A DNA stretch of 8,317 nt from JAOUEA01 sp041287635 (GTDB lineage: Bacteria; Actinomycetota; UBA4738; HRBIN12), in the NCBI GenBank assembly GCA_041287635.1, contig JBGGNG010000126.1, positions 1 to 8,317 of the forward strand, read 5' to 3'. The translations under genes were made by a program, and so were the position numbers. This document shows positions 1-6,916 of this stretch, in pieces; position 1 is the first letter of the stretch; every line of letters begins with the position of its first letter. The notes under the pieces are model-generated. The model had not been told where the DNA came from, ran no database searches, and saw only the letters and a program-made list of their open reading frames with translations.

Positions 1-1
1 G

Positions 2-472
2 CAGGAGCTCCGCATCGACCTGCCGGTGAAGGCGTTCGTGCCGCCGGGCTGGGTCGCCCAGGAGGCGCTGCGCCTCGAGCTGTACCGGCGCATCTCGCTG
101 GCTCCCGACCACGCCACGCTCGAGCAGATCCGCAACGAGACGATCGACCGTTACGGCGCGCTGCCCGACGAGGTCGAGACGCTGTTCGCGATCGCGTCGC
201 TGCGCGTGACCGCCCGAGCGCTCGGGGTCGAGGAGATCTCGACGTTCCGCGATCAGGTGCGCCTCAAGCCGGTGACGATCCCAGAGGACCTGCTCACCGA
301 CCTGCAGGAGCGTGTCTACGGGTCGTCGTACGCCCCCGAGTCGCAGACGTTGAACCTCGTTCCCGAGCGCGTCTTCGGCACGGACCTGGTGGCGTTCGTG
401 GAACGCTGGCTGCTCGAGGCGGCGACGGGGGACCGGGTGCTCCCCACGCCTGCTCCCATGTCCGGCGCCTGA
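2..472 (+). CDS. mfd: Transcription-repair coupling factor Mfd, C-terminal end (partial)
   Basis: The reading frame is already open at the window edge (first full codon at 2) and ends with TGA at 470-472, giving the last 156 residues. The piece matches the C-terminal TRCF domain of Mfd: it begins with an IDLPV strand, then has a RLELYRRIS helix, a RYGALPDEVETLF segment and a late VYGSSY segment, all in the order expected for this family. Mfd is a cytosolic ATP-dependent translocase that removes RNA polymerase stalled at DNA lesions and recruits UvrA. The C-terminal domain is known to keep the UvrA-binding surface masked until Mfd engages polymerase. The helicase and RNAP-interaction domains lie outside the window, so whether the gene is intact upstream cannot be judged. 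The GTG at 26 is internal, not a start. No frameshift is seen. Its position before mazG and eno is the usual actinobacterial arrangement. Confidence 0.93.
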   Translation, partial: QELRIDLPVKAFVPPGWVAQEALRLELYRRISLAPDHATLEQIRNETIDRYGALPDEVETLFAIASLRVTARALGVEEISTFRDQVRLKPVTIPEDLLTDLQERVYGSSYAPESQTLNLVPERVFGTDLVAFVERWLLEAATGDRVLPTPAPMSGA

Positions 473-490
473 GCCCGCATGACGTTCGTG

Positions 491-508
491 TGTCGGCGCA
501 AGCCGGCA
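491..508 (+). terminator. Hairpin with GCAA tetraloop after mfd, possible terminator
   Basis: Positions 491-497 pair with 502-508 (seven pairs including one G-T wobble), closed by GCAA at 498-501, a GNRA-type loop. It begins 18 nt after the mfd stop and ends before the -10 box at 522. There is no T-tract, so it would be a weak or U-less terminator, or an mRNA 3' end stabiliser. Such hairpins arise by chance in GC-rich DNA, although seven pairs with a GNRA loop is better than most seen here. Confidence 0.35.
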
Positions 509-521
509 GCGCCCGAGCCCG

Positions 522-527
522 TAGACT
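522..527 (+). promoter_or_regulatory. -10 box TAGACT for the foldase-mazG-dehydratase unit
   Basis: TAGACT fits the actinobacterial TANNNT -10 consensus and ends 8 nt before the GTG at 536. That places the transcript start within about two bases of the start codon, as in leaderless mRNA. There is no convincing -35 box and no Shine-Dalgarno sequence before the GTG, both consistent with a leaderless message. Confidence 0.55.
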
Positions 528-535
528 GGTCCGTC

Positions 536-1576
536 GTGGACTCCCGAACGCTCCGCCTCATCGCCATGCCCGTGATCGCCGCCGCCTTCCTCGCGGCCTG
601 CAGCTCCGGCCCGTCGGCGGCCGCGACCGTCGGCGAGACCGACATCACCGACGAGCAGCTCGCCCAGGAGGCGAAGCTGTTCACGTTCCTGGCCGCGCTG
701 AACCAGCAGGAGTGCGGCGGACCGGCGCCGGAAGGCGACACGCAGGAGGCGGCGTGCAACCGCTTCACGCTCGGCAACATGATCCAGGGCACGTTCATCA
801 CGGACTACGCCGAGGCGAACGACGTCTCGGTCGAGGCGTCCGAGGTCGACGACATCATCGCGAACCTCGACGAGGAGCTCACCGCCGAGGCGGTCGACGC
901 CGAGCTCGAGAAGCTCGACCTCACGCGCACCGACCTCGAGGGGTTGGCCAACGAGGTCCTGCTGTTCCAGGCGGTGCAGGGCGCCGTCGCGGAGGAGGAA
1001 CTCGACGACGAGCAGCTGCAGCAGGTCTACGACGACGAGATCCTGCGCTTCACCACGATCGAGGCCCTGCACATCCTGGTCGACACCGAGGCCGAGGCGC
1101 AGGACGTCTACCAGCAGGTCACGGCCCCCGGGGCGACGCAGAAGACGTTCGAGGATCTCGCGAAGGACGTCTCGATCGACACCCAGTCGGGGGCCAACGG
1201 CGGGAGCCTCGGCCAGGCGGTGGCCACGAACTACGTGCCCGAGTTCGGGGAAGCGGCGGTCGCGCTCGAGCCCGGCACGATCTCCGAGCCCGTGCAGAGC
1301 GAGTTCGGCTGGCACGTGATCTACATGGTCGACAAGCAGGTGACGCCGTTCGACGAGGCGAAGACGCAACTCGTCGAGGGGGAGCAGGGCACCCTGTTCA
1401 ACGCGTGGATGCGCGATCAGGCCGAGACGCAGGGCGTCGAGGTGAACCCGAAATACGGGAACTTCGACCTTGACACCCTCACCGTGGTCGCCGTGAACAG
1501 CACCGACCCCAGCGCGTCGAGCGGCCCCGCCGACGGCGCCGCGAGTTCCGGCGACGAGGGCACGCCCGCGCCGTGA
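536..1576 (+). CDS. Parvulin-type peptidyl-prolyl isomerase lipoprotein (SurA/PrsA-like)
   Basis: The 346-residue product is probably a membrane-anchored extracytoplasmic foldase that speeds cis-trans isomerisation at proline bonds in secreted proteins. I chose GTG 536 rather than ATG 479 because the protein then opens with a compact lipoprotein signal: MDSRTLRLIA, a hydrophobic stretch, and lipobox LAAC with the lipid-acceptor Cys at 22. ATG 479 would add 19 residues and make a -10 box and a hairpin coding. Residues 32-170 are an acidic, helical SurA_N-like chaperone region. Residues 175-267 are the parvulin domain: ALHILV with His179, FEDLAKDVS, GANGGSLG, and FGWHVIYMV with His260. The tail after about 320 is Ser/Ala/Gly/Pro-rich and probably disordered. 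Cys60 and Cys74 are the only other cysteines and could form a disulfide. Its stop overlaps the mazG start by four bases. In related actinobacteria a lipoprotein or SurA-like gene often sits here. Confidence 0.85.
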   Translation: MDSRTLRLIAMPVIAAAFLAACSSGPSAAATVGETDITDEQLAQEAKLFTFLAALNQQECGGPAPEGDTQEAACNRFTLGNMIQGTFITDYAEANDVSVEASEVDDIIANLDEELTAEAVDAELEKLDLTRTDLEGLANEVLLFQAVQGAVAEEELDDEQLQQVYDDEILRFTTIEALHILVDTEAEAQDVYQQVTAPGATQKTFEDLAKDVSIDTQSGANGGSLGQAVATNYVPEFGEAAVALEPGTISEPVQSEFGWHVIYMVDKQVTPFDEAKTQLVEGEQGTLFNAWMRDQAETQGVEVNPKYGNFDLDTLTVVAVNSTDPSASSGPADGAASSGDEGTPAP

Positions 1577-2403
1577 CCGAGACGCCCTCGCGCTCGGGCG
1601 ACCTGCTCGCCCACGTCCCCGAGGGCCCCGTCCCCAGCTCGCAGCAGGGCGAGCGTCTGCTCGACCTCGTGCGCGTGATGGCGCGACTGCGCGGCCCGGG
1701 CGGGTGCCCGTGGGACGCCGAGCAGACGCATCGGTCGCTCGCCCGACACCTGCTCGAGGAGACGCACGAGCTGCTCGAGGCGATCGACGCCGACGACGAC
1801 GACGCGATGCGCGACGAGCTCGGCGACGTGCTGCTCCAGGTCGTCTTCCACGCGCAGATGGCCGCCGACGACGGGCGTTGGGACGTCGACGACGTCGCGC
1901 AGGGTCTCGTCGAGAAGCTCGTGTACCGCCACCCGCATGTCTTCGGCGAGGTCGAGGTGGCCGGCGCCGACGAGGTGCTCGTGAACTGGGAGAAGCTCAA
2001 AGCCGCGGAAGCCGGGGAGCGCACGGCGGTCGACGACGACATCCCGGCCTCGCTCCCGTCGCTCGCGCGAGCGGCGAAGGTGCAACGTCGCGCGGCCGGG
2101 TGGGGGTTCGAGTGGCGCTCGGCCGACTCGGCCGTCGAGGCGCTCCGCGAGGAGGTCGACGAACTCGCGGGGGCGACCGACCCGGCCAACGCGGAGGAGG
2201 AGGTCGGCGACGTGCTCTTCGCGACCGTGGCGCTCGCGCGGAAGCTGGGCGTCGACGCCGAGAGCGCCCTGCGCCGCACGGTCCGCACGTTCTCCGAGCG
2301 GTACGAGCGGTTCGTCGCGCTGGCGGCCGAGCGAGGACTCGACGTCGAGACCGCCGATGAGGCGACCCTGCGCCGGCTCTTCCGGGAGGCCCGCGGGTCG
2401 TGA
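1573..2403 (+). CDS. mazG: Nucleoside triphosphate pyrophosphohydrolase MazG
   Basis: MazG hydrolyses NTPs and dNTPs to monophosphates plus pyrophosphate, clearing non-canonical nucleotides; in mycobacteria it helps remove oxidised dCTP. The 276-residue protein has both tandem MazG domains of the full-length type (E. coli MazG is 263 residues). The first domain has MARLRGPGGCPWD around 36-48, the metal-binding EETHE at 62-66 and ELGD at 82-85, then the YRHPHVFG signature at 118-125. The second has EEVDE at 193-197 and EVGD at 210-213, followed by LFATVALARKLG. All expected acidic Mg2+ ligands are present in both domains. Translation starts at GTG 1573, overlapping the upstream TGA as GTGA, so it is likely coupled to the foldase gene. 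The far end overlaps the dehydratase in the same way. A position close to mfd is shared with mycobacteria and Bacillus (yabN). Confidence 0.95.
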   Translation: MTETPSRSGDLLAHVPEGPVPSSQQGERLLDLVRVMARLRGPGGCPWDAEQTHRSLARHLLEETHELLEAIDADDDDAMRDELGDVLLQVVFHAQMAADDGRWDVDDVAQGLVEKLVYRHPHVFGEVEVAGADEVLVNWEKLKAAEAGERTAVDDDIPASLPSLARAAKVQRRAAGWGFEWRSADSAVEALREEVDELAGATDPANAEEEVGDVLFATVALARKLGVDAESALRRTVRTFSERYERFVALAAERGLDVETADEATLRRLFREARGS

Positions 2404-3362
2404 GCGAGGTCGTCGGGCCGACGAGGGATCAGATCGACGCCGCCCGCGAGCGCATCGCGCCGCACGTGCGTCGCACGCCGGTGCTCGACGTGGCCGCAGC
2501 CACGTTCGGGATCTCGTGGCCGTTGACGCTGAAGCTCGAGCTGCTGCAGGTGACCGGCTCGTTCAAGCCGCGCGGGGCGTCCAACCGCATGCTCACGGCG
2601 GGCGTGGGGCCCGCGGGCGTCGTGGCGGCGAGCGGCGGCAACTTCGGGTTGGCCGTGGGCCACGCCGCCCGCGAGCTTGGGCACCACGCCGAGATCTTTG
2701 TCCCCTCGACGTCGCCCGCCGCCAAGATCGAGAAGGTCCGAGCGACCGGCGCCGACGTGCGGGTGATCGACGGCTACTACGACGACGCGTCGGCCGCGGC
2801 CACCCAGCGGGCAGCCGAGACCGGCGCCGCCTGGATGCACCCCTTCGACCAGCCCGAGGTCGTGGCGGGGCAGGGCACGATCGGGCTCGAGCTCTCCGAG
2901 CAGGCGCCCGATGCCGACACGGTGCTCGTCGCGGTCGGCGGGGGAGGGCTGATCGCGGGCATCGCATCGTGGTTCGCGGGTCTCGACCTGCGTGTGATCG
3001 GGGTGGAACCGGTCACGTCGAGGTGCCTGCAGGCTTCCCTGGAGGCGGGTGGGCCGGTCGATGTGCCGGTCTCGGGACGAGCCGCCGACTCCCTCGGCAC
3101 GCGCCGGGCCGGCGACATCGCGTTCGCGGTCGCGAGCGCCGGCCACGTCGATCACGTCGTGCTCGTCGACGACGACGCGATCCTCGAGGCCCAGCGCGCG
3201 ATCTGGCGGGAGCTGCGCATGTTCGCCGAGCCCGGTGGGGCTGCTGCCCTGGCCGCGGTGATGTGCAGGGCGTACACGCCGGAGGCCGGGGAACGGCTCG
3301 TCGTGCTGGTCTGCGGCGCGAACGGCGACCACACCGATGTCATCGGGTCCGCCCCGGACTAG
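2400..3362 (+). CDS. PLP-dependent serine/threonine dehydratase-like enzyme
   Basis: This 320-residue protein is a fold-type II pyridoxal-phosphate enzyme of the threonine dehydratase/serine racemase group. It would deaminate L-serine or L-threonine (or hydroxyaspartate) to a 2-oxo acid and ammonia in the cytosol. Visible signatures are the Schiff-base lysine in SFKPRGA (Lys56), the ASGGNFG loop at 77-83 that holds substrate and cofactor, the phosphate-cupping VGGGGL at 179-184, EPGGAA near 277-282, and VCGANGD near 304-310. There is no C-terminal ACT domain, so it resembles short catabolic or racemase types rather than allosterically regulated biosynthetic IlvA. Exact substrate cannot be read from sequence; serine racemase or threo-3-hydroxyaspartate ammonia-lyase remain possible. 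It starts at GTG 2400 inside the mazG stop (GTGA) and has no promoter of its own. It is not part of the usual mfd-eno block, so it looks like an addition to the unit. Confidence 0.85.
   Translation: MSEVVGPTRDQIDAARERIAPHVRRTPVLDVAAATFGISWPLTLKLELLQVTGSFKPRGASNRMLTAGVGPAGVVAASGGNFGLAVGHAARELGHHAEIFVPSTSPAAKIEKVRATGADVRVIDGYYDDASAAATQRAAETGAAWMHPFDQPEVVAGQGTIGLELSEQAPDADTVLVAVGGGGLIAGIASWFAGLDLRVIGVEPVTSRCLQASLEAGGPVDVPVSGRAADSLGTRRAGDIAFAVASAGHVDHVVLVDDDAILEAQRAIWRELRMFAEPGGAAALAAVMCRAYTPEAGERLVVLVCGANGDHTDVIGSAPD
3347..3359 (+). terminator. Short hairpin at dehydratase stop, weak terminator candidate
   Basis: GTCCG (3347-3351) and CGGAC (3355-3359) form a five-pair stem with a CCC loop directly before the TAG stop at 3360. 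There is no T-tract. It lies at the expected end of the three-gene unit, but stems of this size are common by chance at this GC content. Confidence 0.2.
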
Positions 3363-3380
3363 ACGCAGCACGACGGTCGG

Positions 3381-3386
3381 TATCCT
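3381..3386 (+). promoter_or_regulatory. -10 box TATCCT for the first GNAT gene
   Basis: TATCCT fits TANNNT and ends 9 nt before ATG 3396. There is no Shine-Dalgarno sequence in the gap (TCACCGGGCG region) and no clear -35 box. The geometry suggests a leaderless or nearly leaderless message independent of the upstream unit. Confidence 0.5.
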
Positions 3387-3395
3387 CACCGGGCG

Positions 3396-4205
3396 ATGAC
3401 GACCGACTACGAGCGCGCGTTCGCGTTCCAGACGTGGGTGATGGCTCGCACGTCCACGAGACAGGAGCCCATCCCCTGGGGCACGGCCTTCTTCCATGAC
3501 GGGTTCCCGCTGCGCTACGACGCCAACATGGCGATCGCGGATCGCGCGCTCGGCGGAGCGTCGGCCGACGATGTCGTGAGGGTCCTCGACGAGCTCTACG
3601 GTGGGTTCCGCCACCGCGAGGTCGAGTTCGCGTCGGTCGAGGACGCCGACTCGATCGCGATGGGCATGGTCGAGCACGGTTACGCCCTCGAGCAGATGGT
3701 GGTGATGGCCCACCGTCGCGACGCCGACCGAGACCCCGAACCCGGTGTGGTCGAGGAGCTGGCGTTCGACGAGATGGAGCCGTTCATCGCCGAGATGACC
3801 AGGCGCGAGCCGTGGGGCTCGGAGCCCGGCATCGCCGAGACGCTGGCCGCGTTCCGCCGGGTGCTGGTGGAGGGTGTCGGCGCTCGCTTCTTCGCGCAGC
3901 GCATCGACGGGCGCCTCGCAGGCTCGTGCGATCTCTACGTGCACGGCGACGTCGCCCAGATCGAGGACGTGAACACGCTCGAGGAGTTCCGTGGGCGGGG
4001 TGTCGCTCGCAACGTGGTGTCTCGTGCCGCCGAGGAAGCGCGCACGGCAGGCGCCTCGTTCGTCTTCCTGTTCGCCGATGCGCAGGACTGGCCGCGGCAC
4101 CTGTACGGACGGCTCGGCTTCGACCCGATCGGTCACTCGCGCCTCTTCACGCGGTTCCCGCATGGCCAGGCGACTCGGGACGCCAAATCCCCGGCCGCCG
4201 GGTAG
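3396..4205 (+). CDS. GNAT-family N-acetyltransferase (long form, plus strand)
   Basis: The product is a 269-residue GCN5-related acetyltransferase that would move acetyl from acetyl-CoA to an amine; the substrate is unknown. The catalytic GNAT fold is in the C-terminal half. The acetyl-CoA pyrophosphate-binding loop EEFRGRGVA is at 196-204, preceded by a strand ending in IEDVNT and followed by the typical LYGRLGFDPIG at 236-246. In the segment before that helix, the Asn usual in this family (N-x-P) is replaced by Asp-Trp-Pro at 231-233. The N-terminal half (about 1-110), with FPLRYDANMA at 37-46, resembles a degenerate first GNAT repeat seen in long actinobacterial members. ATG 3396 is chosen for its fit with the -10 box at 3381. 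The gene sits between the dehydratase and enolase, where reference genomes have no acetyltransferase that I recall, so it is probably accessory. Confidence 0.82.
   Translation: MTTDYERAFAFQTWVMARTSTRQEPIPWGTAFFHDGFPLRYDANMAIADRALGGASADDVVRVLDELYGGFRHREVEFASVEDADSIAMGMVEHGYALEQMVVMAHRRDADRDPEPGVVEELAFDEMEPFIAEMTRREPWGSEPGIAETLAAFRRVLVEGVGARFFAQRIDGRLAGSCDLYVHGDVAQIEDVNTLEEFRGRGVARNVVSRAAEEARTAGASFVFLFADAQDWPRHLYGRLGFDPIGHSRLFTRFPHGQATRDAKSPAAG
4190..4202 (+). terminator. GC hairpin abutting the GNAT stop before enolase
   Basis: CCCGG (4190-4194) and CCGGG (4198-4202) form a five-pair GC stem with a three-base loop, ending just before the TAG at 4203. No T-tract follows. It could slow read-through into the enolase promoter, but chance is a realistic alternative. 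Confidence 0.2.
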
Positions 4206-4213
4206 GCGTCGGC

Positions 4214-4219
4214 TACCAT
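4214..4219 (+). promoter_or_regulatory. -10 box TACCAT for enolase
   Basis: TACCAT fits TANNNT and ends 9 nt before ATG 4229, the same spacing as the box before the GNAT gene at 3396. The gap holds CGTCCTCCG, which has no Shine-Dalgarno character, so the eno transcript is probably leaderless or has a leader of only a few bases. Confidence 0.55.
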
Positions 4220-4228
4220 CGTCCTCCG

Positions 4229-5518
4229 ATGTCTTCGATCGAGTCCGTCCACGCCCGCGAGATCCTGGATTCCCGCGGCAACCCCACCGTCGAGGTCGAT
4301 GTCTGGCTCGACGACGGCTGGTTCGGTCGCGCCGGCGTGCCGAGCGGCGCCTCGACCGGCGAGCATGAGGCGCTCGAGCTCCGCGACGGCGGGGAGCGGT
4401 TCGGCGGCAAGGGTGTGCTCGGCGCGGTCGCGAACGTGAACGAACGCATCGCCGAGGCGCTGAACGGCGCCGACGCGTTCGACCAGCGCGGCGTCGACGC
4501 GGCCCTGCTCGCGCTCGACGGCACCGACGCGAAGTCCGAGCTCGGCGCGAACGCCGTGCTGGGCGTCTCGATGGCCGTCGCGAGGGCAGCCGCCGATGCG
4601 AACGGGCTGCCGCTCTACCGCTACCTGGGCGGCCCCAACGCGCACGTGCTGCCGACCCCGATGATGAACGTGATCAACGGCGGGGTGCACGCCGACAACG
4701 AGCTCGAGCCCCAGGAGTTCATGGTCATGCCCGTCGGCGCCGCGTCGTTCAGCGAGGCGCTGCGGTGGGGCGCGGAATGCTTCCACGCGCTCAAGGGGTT
4801 GCTGCACGACGAGGGCCTGGCGACCGGCGTCGGCGACGAAGGGGGGTTCGCGCCCGAGATCGCGACGACGAGCGAGGCCCTCGAGTGGCTGATGCGCGCG
4901 ATCGAGGCAGCCGGCCTCACACCCGGCGACGACGTCGCCCTCGCGATGGACCCGGCCACGAGCGAGCTGCGGACCGACGACGGCCGGTACCGGCTCGAGG
5001 GGTCCGACCGCACGGCCGACGAGATGGTCGTGTTCTGGTCCGACCTGGTCGACCGGTTCCCGGTCGTCTCGATCGAGGACGGCCTCGACCAGGACGATTG
5101 GGAGGGATGGCTGACGCTCACTCGTGCGCTCGGCACACGCGTGCAACTCGTGGGTGACGACCTCTTCGTCACGAACGGTGAGCGGCTCGAGCATGGCATC
5201 CGGGACGGCATCGCGAACTCGATCCTGATCAAGGTGAACCAGATCGGATCGCTCACCGAGACCCTCGACACGATGGCACTCGCGACGCGCAGCGGCTATA
5301 CGAACGTGGTGTCGCATCGCAGCGGCGAGACCGAGGACACGACGATCGCCGATCTCGCGGTCGCGACGAACGCGGGGCAGATCAAGACCGGCGCACCCAG
5401 CCGCGGCGAGCGTACGGCGAAGTACAACCAGCTGCTCCGTATCGAGGAGGAGCTCGGCGACCAGGCTCGCTACTCGGGCGGGCGGTCGCTCTCGGGCGCC
5501 CCACCGGGGGTCGCGTAG
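4229..5518 (+). CDS. eno: Enolase (phosphopyruvate hydratase)
   Basis: Enolase interconverts 2-phosphoglycerate and phosphoenolpyruvate in glycolysis and gluconeogenesis; it is a cytosolic Mg2+ enzyme. The 429-residue length is typical for bacteria. The N-terminal domain opens with AREILDSRGNPTVEV (9-23) and the SGASTGEHEALELRDG mobile loop (39-54). Catalytic residues are in place: His154 in GGVHADN, Glu204 in GDEGGFAP, Lys335 in IKVNQIGSLTET, His363 in SHRSGETED and Lys386 in IKTGAPSR. The three metal ligands are Asp241 in AMDPATSE, Glu283 in SIEDGL and Asp310 in LVGDDLF. The segment after HADN reads ELEPQEFM where many family members have NVDIQEFM, a mild variation that keeps the QE pair. 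ATG 4229 is set by the family N-terminus and the -10 box at 4214. The division gene starts 4 nt after its stop, so the two are likely cotranscribed. Confidence 0.98.
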   Translation: MSSIESVHAREILDSRGNPTVEVDVWLDDGWFGRAGVPSGASTGEHEALELRDGGERFGGKGVLGAVANVNERIAEALNGADAFDQRGVDAALLALDGTDAKSELGANAVLGVSMAVARAAADANGLPLYRYLGGPNAHVLPTPMMNVINGGVHADNELEPQEFMVMPVGAASFSEALRWGAECFHALKGLLHDEGLATGVGDEGGFAPEIATTSEALEWLMRAIEAAGLTPGDDVALAMDPATSELRTDDGRYRLEGSDRTADEMVVFWSDLVDRFPVVSIEDGLDQDDWEGWLTLTRALGTRVQLVGDDLFVTNGERLEHGIRDGIANSILIKVNQIGSLTETLDTMALATRSGYTNVVSHRSGETEDTTIADLAVATNAGQIKTGAPSRGERTAKYNQLLRIEEELGDQARYSGGRSLSGAPPGVA

Positions 5519-5522
5519 GAGC

Positions 5523-5948
5523 ATGAGCTCAGCGGTCCCTTCCCCGACCGCCGCGAGGCGAAGCGCGACGTCCACGCCCGACGTGGCTCGCGACCGACCC
5601 CCGCGGCGCCGCACGGCCGGCCGGCACGAGGTCGCCCGCGGCCACACGTCGCACCCACGCCTCACGGCTCGCGCCGCGGTGCTCGCGGTCGTCGCGTTGA
5701 TCCTGCTGACGCTGGCCGTGGCGCCTCTGCGCGCCCTGCTCGATCAGCGCAGCAACCTCGCCCAGATGGAACGGCAGGCAGAGGAGCTGGCGTATCGCAA
5801 CGCCCAGCTCGAGGCCCGCATCGACCGGTTCACCGACCCCACCTATCTGGAGCAGCTCGCCCGGGAGTGCTTGGGCATGGTTCGTCCCGGAGAGACCGCA
5901 TTCGTGATGGTGCCGTCGCGGGGCGCACCGCCGACGCCCCGCTGCTGA
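5523..5948 (+). CDS. DivIC/FtsB-family septum formation initiator, bitopic membrane protein
   Basis: This 141-residue protein belongs to the DivIC/FtsB family, which forms a complex with FtsL and FtsQ/DivIB at the division site and helps activate septal peptidoglycan synthesis. It has an Arg/Pro-rich cytoplasmic N-terminus (1-50), one membrane span at about 51-69 (AAVLAVVALILLTLAVAPL) and an external coiled coil at about 73-103 rich in Gln, Glu, Leu and Arg. The family motif DPTYLEQLARECLGMVRPGE spans 105-124; most relatives have a basic residue where this one has Cys116. Its place directly after eno matches Mycobacterium and Streptomyces. AGGAG at 5517-5521 overlaps the enolase stop but lies only one base from ATG 5523, too close for normal Shine-Dalgarno pairing, so translation probably relies on reinitiation after enolase. 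The long basic N-terminus is usual for actinobacterial members. Confidence 0.88.
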   Translation: MSSAVPSPTAARRSATSTPDVARDRPPRRRTAGRHEVARGHTSHPRLTARAAVLAVVALILLTLAVAPLRALLDQRSNLAQMERQAEELAYRNAQLEARIDRFTDPTYLEQLARECLGMVRPGETAFVMVPSRGAPPTPRC

Positions 5949-5958
5949 CGGGCGTCAG
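5945..5958. terminator. Inverted repeat holding both convergent stop codons
   Basis: CTGACG (5945-5950) and CGTCAG (5953-5958) are perfect inverted copies around a GG centre. As RNA they would form a five-pair stem with a four-base loop on either strand. The TGA of the division gene (5946-5948) and the TGA of the minus-strand acetyltransferase (5955-5957) both lie in the arms. No T-tract is present. It may act as a weak two-way terminator. Confidence 0.3.
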
Positions 5959-6815
5959 TCCTGCCCGTCGAACCTGATCATCGAGGACTCGGCCACCTGC
6001 TCGTAGCCGATGCGACGGTAGACCGCGTTCGAGGTGGGATTGGCGAGGTCCGTGTACAGGAAGCACGCTGCGGCGCCGCTGTCGAGCATGCGGGCGCTGA
6101 CATCGGCGACGAGGTTCGAGGCGTAGCCGCGCCCTCGCTCGGCGGGTGGGGTGTACACGGGCCCGATGCGGGCGCCGCCGGGGATGCGGATCCAGCCGGT
6201 GAGCGAGACCGGCCTGCCGTCGACTTCCCAGAACGTGAATCCCCCCGCCGCGCCCGGCCCCATCCGGGCGTCGATCCCGCGTTCCATGTCGCCCTCGTCG
6301 CGCGGCATCGCCTGCAGCGCCTCTGCGGCGAATGCGTCCATCCACCCTCGGAGCAGTGTGCGATCGTCGGCGGTCGCGGCCCGTGCCGACCCGGCGGCGG
6401 GCCGAGGCGGTCGCACCGCCGTCAGCGCATAGACGCCCTGACCGACGCTGCGGCGCCAAGGGACTCCGGTCGCGGCGGTCCATGCATCGGCGAAGCGACT
6501 CGCCCACGGTTCGTTCGCTGTGAGGCCGGGCAGGTCGGGGTGCCCGTCGGCGAACGCCGCGACGAAGGCATCGATCACGCCGTCGCTCAGGGGATCCGCC
6601 AGGATCGCCGGGTACGGCGGCGTGCGCATCGCGGCGCCGACGACCCGGCCGGAGTCGGCGGCCACCCAGAAGAAGGCCTCGGGGTAGGTGTCCGGCCGGT
6701 CCACGAGCTGCTGCGCGATGCCGAGCGGCAGGTTGTTCGCGGCCGTGTCGCGCTCGAGCACCGGCGCGGCCGCGGCGAGGAACGACACGGCGTCGGGGAG
6801 CGGGGTCACCTGCAT
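5955..6815 (-). CDS. GNAT-family N-acetyltransferase (long form, minus strand)
   Basis: The 286-residue product is a GCN5-related acetyltransferase with the active domain at its C-terminus; substrate unknown. The acetyl-CoA loop is PPAERGRGYASNLV (223-236, with RGRGYA at 227-232), followed by CFLYTDLANPTSNAVYRRIGYE at about 251-272. That segment carries the Asn259, Asn263 and Tyr266 residues typical of an intact GNAT motif B. Residues 1-135 are a divergent N-terminal domain with a FFWVAADSGRVVGAAMRTPP stretch, likely a degenerate GNAT repeat of the COG3393-like type. ATG at 6815 is supported by a -10 box (TAGCAT) six bases upstream on the minus strand. It runs convergently into the DivIC-like gene with six bases between stops. 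Together with the S1 gene and the second minus-strand GNAT, it separates that gene from DUF501, its usual neighbour in mycobacteria. Confidence 0.85.
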   Translation of the reverse strand: MQVTPLPDAVSFLAAAAPVLERDTAANNLPLGIAQQLVDRPDTYPEAFFWVAADSGRVVGAAMRTPPYPAILADPLSDGVIDAFVAAFADGHPDLPGLTANEPWASRFADAWTAATGVPWRRSVGQGVYALTAVRPPRPAAGSARAATADDRTLLRGWMDAFAAEALQAMPRDEGDMERGIDARMGPGAAGGFTFWEVDGRPVSLTGWIRIPGGARIGPVYTPPAERGRGYASNLVADVSARMLDSGAAACFLYTDLANPTSNAVYRRIGYEQVAESSMIRFDGQD

Positions 6816-6821
6816 CGACGG

Positions 6822-6827
6822 ATGCTA
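6822..6827 (-). promoter_or_regulatory. -10 box TAGCAT for minus-strand GNAT at 5955-6815
   Basis: Read on the minus strand, TAGCAT (6827 to 6822) fits TANNNT and is followed by six bases and then ATG at 6815. With the usual distance from -10 box to transcript start, RNA would begin at the A of the ATG, a leaderless arrangement. No -35 box is clear. Confidence 0.55.
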
Positions 6828-6852
6828 CCGTCGCGAGCCACGCCGGCGCCGA

Positions 6853-6881
6853 TTGACGGGTTCCTGCATCCCCGTCACACT
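6853..6881 (+). promoter_or_regulatory. Candidate promoter for the S1-domain gene (TTGACG, 17 bp, CACACT)
   Basis: TTGACG at 6853-6858 matches five of six bases of the -35 consensus, and CACACT at 6876-6881 lies 17 bp further on. The second hexamer matches the key A and final T of TANNNT but starts with C. Transcription from about 6888 would give a leader of some 44 nt carrying the Shine-Dalgarno sequence at 6917-6923. The promoter is divergent to that of the minus-strand GNAT, the two sharing a 116-bp gap. Confidence 0.4.
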
Positions 6882-6916
6882 GGCCGCCTCGCCCGGAAAG
6901 GCCGGGTTCGCAAGGG

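Noticed and set aside
479..535. Start of the foldase gene at ATG 479
   Set aside because: It would put an atypical extension before a well-formed lipoprotein signal and make the -10 box and the hairpin at 491-508 coding. GTG 536 gives a normal signal peptide.
1479..4163. An uninterrupted 894-codon minus-strand frame lying antisense to mazG, the dehydratase and the GNAT gene
   Set aside because: Its translation is Arg/His/Asp-rich low-complexity sequence with no recognisable domain, while the plus-strand genes under it carry clear family motifs. Long antisense open frames are expected in GC-rich DNA with strong third-position bias.
5499..5509. CCCC-ACC-GGGG hairpin near the end of enolase as a terminator
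   Set aside because: Only four pairs, lies inside the coding sequence and would cut the eno-divIC-like operon; such short GC stems are frequent by chance here.
4133..5665. A 510-codon minus-strand frame antisense to enolase
   Set aside because: Enolase is certain on the plus strand, and the antisense translation shows no family features and a skewed composition; it is a shadow frame.
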